14,914 nucleotides of DNA from Phoronis ovalis (Eukaryota; Phoronida; Phoronidae): the NCBI GenBank assembly GCA_028565635.1, contig JAOXYB010030022.1:1-14914 (forward strand), written 5' to 3'. A program made the position numbers and the translations under genes. Below the pieces are notes generated by a model. It worked only from the letters and a program-made list of their open reading frames with translations, had not been told where the DNA came from and ran no database searches. Positions 8,421-14,914 of the stretch are shown here, one piece after another (the stretch's first letter is position 1; each line of letters begins with the position of its first letter).

Positions 8421-9128
8421 TCCACAAATAACAAACACAATGCTACTCAGGTTGATTTCCGGAGTTCGTTGCAGGCCTGTTGACATGTAGACGGATAATA
8501 CCGAATGCGATGCAAAAATTATCAGTGCAAACTAAATTTAATAGTGCAATAATTAGCGGAAAATGTACAATGCACCGGTGAACGGAAATGGTCTTTTATG
8601 GGCCTAAGCTCCAATGAAAAACTAAATTCGAATTCAAATAATCAATGTTACCCGCATGGTGTCACTACGTACGGTCTAAGAAAAATTATACCACACGCAA
8701 TAATATACAGAATTGAAATGAATATTTTGATTTTACTTCAAGTATTTAAGTGCTTACCCTTATATTTTCCATTATTTGTAAACGAAAAATATTGAAAAAT
8801 TTTATTTTAGTTTTTTATATTCAAAATATCTGATAACACAATAACAATAGAAAGTTGCAAAATATTTTGTGACAATGAAATTATACATACATGCACTACC
8901 TGGACAGTTAATTTACACTCAGATATTAATTTAGTTTGGACTGATTGTCAAATATTACACTTCTTAATTAATACATCAAACAGGGGTTAATGGAGCAGTC
9001 CTTTAATATCTATTTTTAAATAGATCCAAAGACAGTATCAAAACCAAGTCAAAACAGCTAAAGAAATTAAATGTAGTGACCTTTGGCATACATGATAGAG
9101 TTCATTAGGAAATGTTTCAGTGTTAGTC
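8421..9128. other. Intergenic region between the BTB gene 3' end and the DNAJC14 promoter
   Basis: About 0.7 kb of mostly AT-rich DNA. A plus-strand 65-codon open frame at 8598-8795 has no recognisable similarity. On the minus strand, an AATAAA hexamer in the 8800-8815 stretch could serve as a distal poly(A) signal of the BTB gene. Confidence 0.5.
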
Positions 9129-9304
9129 CACATAATAGCTCTGTGTATCATAGGAGAAGCTGGCCACATATGAGGGATTTTATTATAAAATTTTCCCTAT
9201 TGTTACACGTAATAGCTCTGTTCGTCGGAGGTGACCATAGTCACGTATGAGAGATTTCTTTGTGAAATGTTTTACTGTTGTTGGTACGTCACATAATAGC
9301 TCTG
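9129..9304 (-). repeat. Three tandem copies of the BTB protein's C-terminal coding segment
   Basis: The 15-mer CACATAATAGCTCTG (plus strand) occurs at 9129-9143 and 9290-9304, with a one-base variant at 9206-9220, giving spacings of 77 and 84 bp. On the minus strand each copy encodes QSYYV. The rightmost is the true C-terminus of the zinc-finger gene; the other two lie beyond its stop, each followed within one codon by its own stop. Flanking bases (minus-strand TCATAYGTG before QSYYV, and AAATGTTT-like tracts on the other side) are also shared. Confidence 0.75.
9179..9184 (-). promoter_or_regulatory. Candidate poly(A) signal AATAAA of the BTB zinc-finger gene
   Basis: The minus-strand AATAAA lies about 90 bp after the stop codon at 9272. 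If used, the 3' UTR would include the first QSYYV pseudo-copy (9206-9220) and cleavage would fall near or before the second. Confidence 0.4.
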
Positions 9305-10367
9305 GCCTTCGTATGTGACAGGTGTCAAATGAACAAATTCTTGTTGCTGTAATTGACTGGCTGCCTGTGTCAATTGATCCACAGCGGTTACAGTTTCGAC
9401 ATTCTGCCTATCAGTTTGGGAAGAGACAGCGACAGGTATATATCCCAGTACATCAACACTTTTATTTAGTTTTTCATTTGGATCTGCTACTTGAGGTGTA
9501 GTGCTAACTTCCACTTCCATTTCGCTAGGAGCTAAAGTTGGTGTCGTCGATAAAGTTATAATAGTTTGTTGTTGATTATCAGCAATGCTAATGTTCGATT
9601 TCCCATGCTGCTTGGTATGAGCTGTGAGTTTGGCTTTTTCATAAAAGAATTTTCCACACTCAATACAACCATATGTAGGATAAGAGCTATGCTTCTGTGC
9701 ATGACGGTTTAATTCATATTTCAAAGCAAATCTTGAACCACAAGTTTCACAAACATGAGGCCTATCTTTGGAATGAACATGAACAACATGAGCTTGTCTC
9801 TGTGTGGTACGACGAAACATTTTCCCACAATGAGGACAAGGATACTTCTTAATATTATTATGAACATCCATGTGTAATTTCATTGACTGAATATCCCGTA
9901 AAATTTTACCGCACAAATCACAGATGACCTGTTCCGTAAGTTTCTTACACTTATGTGCTACTTTGTCCTTATTTCTCAAGAATGGTTTAAAGCATAAATC
10001 ACATTTAAATTTAGCAAATTTACAAAACTGAACATGGAAGTCTAATCTTCCTTTCTTTTTTCCTTTGAATTTTGTACAGTATTCACATTTTTTCCATTCT
10101 TCAGTATCTGCAGCGTTTCCTGATGCAACAGAAGTTGTGTCTACTGAGTTCTTCATCCTTTTAATCTTTTCCAATATTTGTGATAGTGTTTCCTGAACAT
10201 CACCAGCAGGGGGAGACTCCTCCACATCTATGCTAATGTCTGATAGATTGTCATCATCATTGTCATCAATTTCTACACCAGACTTCCTAAGGTCATCAAT
10301 TTTTTTAACAATCTCCTCAAATGTATCATTTAAAGACTTCTTGGACTGATTTCGAGGAGTGTATGGT
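9272..10367 (-). CDS. BTB-ZF coding exon 3: zinc fingers and tail
   Basis: This 1096-bp terminal exon has acceptor TTTTTCCAG. It opens PYTPRNQSKKSLNDTFEEIV, then an acidic segment, six zinc fingers encoded without intron interruption, and a Q/T-rich tail. The frame is open well upstream of the GTG at 10225, so that GTG is internal valine and not a start. Confidence 0.9.
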
Positions 10368-11962
10368 CTGGAAAAAAAGTCAAGACTGTATCACCTTAGT
10401 TTATGTCTGTTTGTCTTATATCATTACTTGATATACTTTGATGCTCAGTAAAACTGCTTCAAAGTATGAAATAATTAACAATAACTAGTCCATTATTACA
10501 TTTTTTCAGTTTTTCTTAACTATATTTTTCCTTTATACAAGTCTAGCAAATCGATCAATTTTATACTTATAATCAGCTAAATCGACATTTCTAGCATTTT
10601 GATATGAATATTTTAATGAACTAAGATATGTAATGTGGCAGAATTTACAATTTAATGCAAATTACATGTTTTAATTTAACTTTATTGGACCTTTGGTTTT
10701 GTTTTTGATACGAGCCTGAACCTGAAAATCATTTCGAAATGTGTCCACAATTGTAATACCTTTTGTTACTCGTTCTAAGTGGAACAACAAAGTCATCATC
10801 AGAGCCATCGTCCTCGCTGCTGTCCAAATCTGGAATAAACAAGACAAAATATGACTTACTTAAGCGGAATAACATACATTTTGTCCTGCCCTGGAGACCG
10901 CACTTCAGTGGAAATATATTTATGTAGAAGCAGGCTATAGCCACTATACATTAGTTAGACACTTCAATACCGTAGTTTTATTATGAAATATGTCAACTGA
11001 ATTTCAGATATTATCCATTTCTGTAAATGAGCATTTGATTCGCTTTGTACACGAAGTATGCCAAATAGATTGCACTGCTTTGAGTGGCATCATGCAGTTG
11101 ATACAATATTTGTTTCTTCACAGTAAGTGATTCATGCACTATTACATTGTTTCACTCAATTTTAAAAGACAGACAGCTTACAGTTCTATGTTAGTGTATA
11201 AAAAAAATCTAGAATTACATTTCATAGATAATTTATATCATGTTACAATTGAAAAAACATCTCAAAAATGCGGTAAAATCATTCACTACACTGCAAACAT
11301 TTGTGTCTTATATGTAGATGTTCAATTTCTAATATCAATGCAATTCTCAAAGTGTATAATATACCTTCTCCTAAAGATTTTGTTGCAGATTCATGTGAAG
11401 GTCTTACAAATTTTCCATCAGCATCTCTTTCCAATTTTGGTATTTTTCTTTTCCGGAATGGCCTGAAATCATTTTCTTCCTGAGATAGTTTGTCTTCAAC
11501 TTTTATTCGCTTTGATTTAGTCATTTTCCGTCGCTGTCTCACGTGTGCTATAGAGTTAGTTATGGCATTATCGCCACCAGCCATTATGTCAGTATTGTTG
11601 TCATTTAAGTAATTTTCACATAATGTTATCAACGGTTTCACTTTTAACAGGTCACCTAGGCCTTTAATTCGCTCAACATCATCCAAGTTTTTAAATTTCT
11701 CTGGGAGATTTAATGAGCCAGTGTAAATGACATCCAACAATATTTGTATAGTGTCATCATCATTGTCAAGATGGAGCTGTGTAACACCATCTGTAAGCAG
11801 TTCGCTCATACACGAGCTGGTAGCTGTTAGCATAAAACGGTGAGCTGGAAATACTTTACCCAACTGGCTTACTAAAGAAACATCACAGTTGACATTCTGA
11901 AGTCTTTGATCATTAAATGTTTTCAAAAGAAAATATTCATAATCTGGCAGCTTGAAAGCCAT
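9272..11962 (-). CDS. BTB/POZ-domain C2H2 zinc-finger protein, complete, 3 coding exons
   Basis: Coding exons: 11962-11365, 10829-10760 and 10367-9272, 1764 nt in total, encoding 587 residues plus TAA; all junctions keep frame. Visible order: BTB/POZ domain (about residues 10-120, with CDVSLV, the FPAHRFMLTATSSCMSELL core and VIYTGSL); basic nuclear-localisation-like patches (RQRRKMTKSKR, 142-152; RPFRKRKIPKL, 167-177); acidic linkers (SSEDDGSDDD; EIDDNDDDNLSD); six zinc fingers at about 317-338, 345-363, 372-392, 400-421, 429-449 and 457-477; and a T/Q-rich tail ending QSYYVTYQQQ. Fingers 1 and 2 are C2HC-like, 3-6 canonical C2H2. BTB-ZF proteins are nuclear DNA-binding regulators that dimerise through BTB and recruit corepressors; I cannot assign a specific orthologue. 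The ATG follows the acceptor CGTTTTTCAG by one base, so a 5' non-coding exon exists upstream. Confidence 0.9.
10368..10759 (-). other. BTB-ZF intron 2 (392 bp)
   Basis: AT-rich intron with donor GTATTA and acceptor TTTTTCCAG. Nothing else is recognised. Confidence 0.8.
10760..10829 (-). CDS. BTB-ZF coding exon 2: acidic linker
   Basis: This 70-bp exon has acceptor TATTCCAG and donor AAAAG|GTATTA. It encodes DLDSSEDDGSDDDFVVPLRT followed by SNKR, an acidic serine-containing stretch that resembles casein-kinase-2 target sequence. Both split codons close correctly with the neighbouring exons. Confidence 0.85.
10830..11364 (-). other. BTB-ZF intron 1 of the coding region (535 bp)
   Basis: AT-rich intron with donor GTATAT and acceptor TATTCCAG. 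A 110-codon plus-strand open frame (11134-11466) overlaps it and the BTB exon; it has a hydrophobic, low-complexity translation and is taken as a chance frame. Confidence 0.75.
11365..11962 (-). CDS. BTB-ZF coding exon 1: BTB/POZ domain and basic region
   Basis: This exon encodes residues 1-199 plus one base. The acceptor TTTTTCAG lies at 11964-11966, one base before the ATG, and the donor is GAGAAG|GTATAT. The BTB core is near-complete, and a weak C-terminal basic stretch follows. The open frame continues about 27 codons past the donor without domain similarity. Confidence 0.88.
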
Positions 11963-11963
11963 T

Positions 11964-13213
11964 CTGAAAAACGAATTTTAAAAATTATGTGAAAACAACT
12001 TGAACTTGTGAAAAAAATTCAATCTGCTCCCCATTTTTAATCTTTAAATACTTCTTGTTCTCAGATTTCATGTGAAGCATGTTTTGAAAAAAATACTATC
12101 AAAAGATAATATTCTGCTGGCTAGAGTGAGGAATTATTAAGTTTTGTAGGCATTTTAATAAAAATCCTTTGAGAAATTAGCAAAAAATGTAAAAAATTTA
12201 GGTGAAAATGTTTACTGTGCACACCGTTTCGTGCACAAACGCTGGACAGTGTCAGACGTACAAACTCATTCGGCAGGAATTACGTAGAGTTCGAAGATTG
12301 GGCACTTTCACTGCAATTGGCTATGTAAGATTCCATGACTGTTCACACAGCTCACAAGTAAAATTATCAAGAGCTAGTGCAGAACATCATGAACCAGGAC
12401 TAGAGGGAATACAGCTATTTTGAAAAAGAAGAACATGCATGCATGAGTCATCACACCAAAATTTGGCAAAAACTGCAAAGCCAAGATTGATACTATATCA
12501 GTACGTCTAATAGTAATTTAATAGTTACTCACAGTGAATTCATCATTTTACTTATAGCTGTTCTTTGTCAATTCTCAAACAACGTCGGATAATGTGCATT
12601 TTTAGTGAAATTAGGAGTTCAGTAGTATTTGTAAGCTACAGAAGAACCGGCAAGAAGTTTTATGGAGTTATCTCCTCCAAAAAAGATACAAATTCAAGAA
12701 CAGACTTCTATCTTTGATAACAAAAACACTTCCCTATATTATGTTCAAATTAAGTTTAAATAACAAAAAATTAAATCATGGGCTAGAAACATTATAGAGC
12801 CTTACCTAGCATGAAAATTAATGGTCTAATTACAAGGAAGGGTACGATACGAATGCATCAATTTATCAACGGCATCGGCTCTGACCGCCAAAATGGTTGC
12901 AAATGATGACTGACAAAGCACTTTCACGATTATTTCACATTTCAGTATTTTGATTCATGTATATTTATAACAAGTGCTTTTATTTAAGGAAACAAATAAG
13001 CGACTGCTTGTAATATTCTATGAAATACTACTAGCCTCTCAAGAATTTATAAATTTTATATTCAAAATGTTATATTGGTTGATCATGAGTTGTGATGTAA
13101 TTATTCGTCAATATTCTTATGAGCAGAAAAATATGACAAATAATGCAACCTAAATGTTCTAAAATAATTTTAATAGCTGCTGGTGACGTATCTTTTACGA
13201 TCGACTAGCATAC
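11964..13213 (-). other. Probable 5'-UTR intron(s) of the BTB-ZF gene
   Basis: The acceptor at 11964-11966 requires an upstream exon. Donor candidates on the minus strand are TTTAAG|GTATGC (exon edge 13214) and GCTAG|GTAAGG (exon edge 12806), so one or two non-coding exons are possible. The stretch contains the repeat copy at 12242-12402 and is otherwise AT-rich. Confidence 0.4.
12242..12402 (-). repeat. Partial, inverted copy of the 7294-7675 element
   Basis: The reverse complement of this segment aligns along its whole length with 7294-7443: both have TAGTCCTGGTTCA, CTGCACTAGCTCTTGATAAT, ACTTGTGAGCTG, GAACAGTCATGGAA, CTTACATAGCCAATT, AAAGTGCCCAA, and end at CACTGTCCAG. Similarity stops at 12242 and the second terminal repeat is not found here, so the copy is truncated or belongs to a related family sharing this end. 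Confidence 0.7.
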
Positions 13214-13302
13214 CTTAAAAAAAGCAACATGTTTGCTCTTTGTTATTAGCTTATTAGGCCCTAATATCACTCCACTCTTTAAATTTCCAGTCACGTGACC
13301 TC
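13214..13302 (-). promoter_or_regulatory. Candidate BTB-ZF promoter and first exon with E-box GTCACGTGACCTC
   Basis: GTCACGTGAC at 13290-13299, extended by CTC, matches the 13-mer near the DNAJC14 promoter. A donor-like TTTAAG|GTATGC follows about 76 bp downstream on the minus strand, mirroring the arrangement at 8320-8420. Promoter identity is inferred from position and motif only. Confidence 0.35.
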
Positions 13303-14235
13303 ACAGCTGACAAGTTTTTGTTGTGAAGAAGAGTCGGTTTGACGAACCTGTTTGAAAGTTATAACCACATTTCTGCAACGCTATTGCCTATTATTACAAA
13401 ATAGTTATTGCAATAAAATTGAGGCAAACCTTAGATTTTCATGCGTCATAAAAGGAGTTGAGATACATGTCTTAAGGTGAGTTTTCCAGAAAAAACTTAT
13501 AAGTGATGTCAAAATTTTGCAAAGAAAAATGAGGTCACCATCCCGGTCAACAGCTGATATTTGAGGTAAACATGAGGCTGAATTCAAAAATTATTGATGT
13601 ACACGGAATTTATCTTTTCGGAGGTCACCTCCTACTGATGATTAGTTAACATGACTTCAAAAAAGTTCCGTAGAATAGGGATTTTTGTATGATGAAATAA
13701 ACGTATTTTGTGGATTTTTCCTTTCGTTGGGGAATTTTGCCAGTAATATAAAAAAAACCATGTACGCTCAAGTGTGTCCCCGGGAATGTGTCAAATAACC
13801 TATTTCTGTCGGAACATTCCCAATACATTAAAAATGTTGTAATTGTTGTTTCCTATTTCCTGACATTTAAATTTTGTCTGCAAGGTAAGTTCAGACTTCA
13901 GTGTATTAAATAATTTGTGTGTTGTTGCTGATTTCATCTTTATGTTTAAACTCATCCGGGACAACATTTTGAAGTTGTTAGCAATTTAGGAAGGCTTACA
14001 TTGAGGTGTGACCTAGATTATTGTAGATTAATCATAATAATTTTATTGTGGATAATATCTTGATTATATATGGCTGTGATTACCATGACTAAGAATGATC
14101 TAGTAATCACCTGGTGTTATGCTGCAATCAGTTGATAGTTATCACATTCTACACGACCCAAGAATCTGTATCTCGATCTGTATTTAACAGTACATAATGG
14201 GGAAGATAAATAGTTATCAGGCATAACAGCTAGAT
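13303..14235. other. Gene-less stretch upstream of the BTB-ZF gene, possibly with a divergent 5' exon
   Basis: No coding sequence with domain similarity is present. On the plus strand CTGCAAG|GTAAGT (13884/13885) is a near-consensus donor, so a non-coding first exon of a divergent plus-strand gene sharing the 13.29 kb promoter is possible. The same bases read on the minus strand also look acceptor-like (TTACCTTGCAG), so direction is ambiguous. Confidence 0.3.
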
Positions 14236-14276
14236 TTGTTTAGCAGCCCAGTATATAATTATAAATGTCAGTTGTT

Positions 14277-14914
14277 TATAAAAGTCCATGGGGTAACTAC
14301 CATAATGTTTACAAATATCCCTGATTACACCCCTTTTTTGGAAAATACAGAGTTAAAAAACAAACTTGAAGTTTTTAAATTTACTTTTATTCAGAGTGGG
14401 AAAAATGTCTACCACTTAACGGAACTTCATGCTCGAAAACTACCCCTTTTCAGAATTTTGAACGCTGGAAACTATATCCCCTCTTGCCCAGGAAGATCTA
14501 TTTGTCAAAAAATTTTGGTAGGGGTGTGCGGCTCAGGGTAAGAAACCCTGATCATGTGGTAAAGAAATGGTACCAAAAATATACCTTTTGGTAAATGAAA
14601 AAATACGAAGAGTATTATAGTAAAAGTTGTACATAGTTCTCCCAAAATATATACCGTCATAAATTCACTTGTAAATTATATACCCTGTGGTAGATATATG
14701 TGTGAAAGTATATGTACTTTAATTTTTCATACCTGTCATAAATGTGTTTTCCAAGAAATTCACCCTATGGTAAATGAGTATTTTTAAAAATATATGCCCT
14801 GTGGTAAATATCCAACAAAAGTATACCTTGTGGTAAATAAGGCTTAGCGAACCGTGAAAAACATACCCTGTGGTAAATGCAGGAGCAGAAAAAAGGGGGC
14901 CTATTGGGCGGCAC
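14277..14914. repeat. Repeat element with a degenerate ATACCCTGTGGTAAAT array, cut by the right edge
   Basis: The core ATACCCTGTGGTAAAT or variants start near 14579, 14649, 14677, 14729, 14759, 14791, 14821 and 14861, mostly 28 to 40 bp apart, with AT-rich spacers. Upstream, 14300-14540 carries ATATCCCTGATTACACCCC and TAGGGGTGTGCGGCTCAGGG runs similar in style to the other repeats here. An open frame at 14236-14541 crosses this DNA but looks like translated repeat. Confidence 0.6.

Noticed and set aside
11134-11483. Plus-strand open frames of 110 and 60 codons
   Set aside because: They overlap the BTB exon and its intron on the opposite strand, and their hydrophobic low-complexity translations look like shadows.
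12202-12423. 73-codon plus-strand open frame
   Set aside because: It coincides with the dispersed repeat copy at 12242-12402, and the related copy at 7294-7443 does not preserve it as a frame.
13405-13828. Two 60-codon minus-strand open frames
   Set aside because: There is no motif, no fit with the BTB gene's splice sites, and the lengths are expected by chance.
14236-14541. 101-codon plus-strand open frame
   Set aside because: It crosses repeat-type DNA adjoining the ATACCCTGTGGTAAAT array, and its translation matches no family I know.
1-14914. CRISPR array, operon or prokaryotic defence-type system
   Set aside because: The window is clearly eukaryotic with spliced genes; the tandem repeats are degenerate and lack regular unique spacers.

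Overview
The window is a piece of an animal (metazoan) nuclear genome. It is AT-rich, carries spliced genes with short exons and introns of roughly 0.2 to 1.5 kb, and is littered with small non-autonomous repeat elements. A marine or other invertebrate (lophotrochozoan, hemichordate or similar) fits best, but the sequence alone does not fix the phylum. There are no operons, CRISPR arrays, rRNAs or tRNAs that I can recognise.

Two protein-coding genes lie head to tail on the minus strand. The left one (about 8.4 kb down to beyond position 1) is a DNAJC14 orthologue (DnaJ subfamily C member 14, also called Jiv/DRIP78/HDJ3). Nine coding exons can be joined with intact reading frame at every junction, giving 667 residues: a long disordered N-terminus, a membrane hairpin, a J domain with HPD, and most of the Jiv domain with paired CxxC motifs. 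The last exon or exons lie off the left edge. One intron splits the J domain right after HPDK and uses a GC donor.

The right gene (about 13.3 kb down to 9272) encodes a complete 587-residue BTB/POZ zinc-finger protein in three coding exons: BTB domain, basic nuclear-localisation-like stretch, acidic linker, six C2H2/C2HC fingers and a Q/T-rich tail. Downstream of its stop codon lie two degraded tandem copies of its C-terminal coding segment, each still encoding QSYYV just before a stop.

Each gene's initiator ATG sits at, or one base after, a splice acceptor, so both have non-coding 5' exons further upstream. In each case a GTCACGTGACCTC sequence (bHLH-Zip E-box palindrome) lies about 75 to 90 bp upstream of a plausible 5' exon donor, which marks likely promoters near 8.4 kb and 13.3 kb.

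Introns and intergenic DNA hold at least four repeat elements: a 454-bp MITE-like element with a 7-bp target duplication (1896-2349), an element with 31-bp internal tandem units (6916-7188), a 382-bp inverted-repeat element (7294-7675) whose left part recurs inverted at 12242-12402, and a degenerate ATACCCTGTGGTAAAT array running off the right edge (about 14579-14880). The region from 13.3 kb to the right edge has no gene I can support. I saw nothing resembling a new multi-gene system; the most unusual items are the GC-AG intron, the repeated QSYYV tail and the repeat elements.
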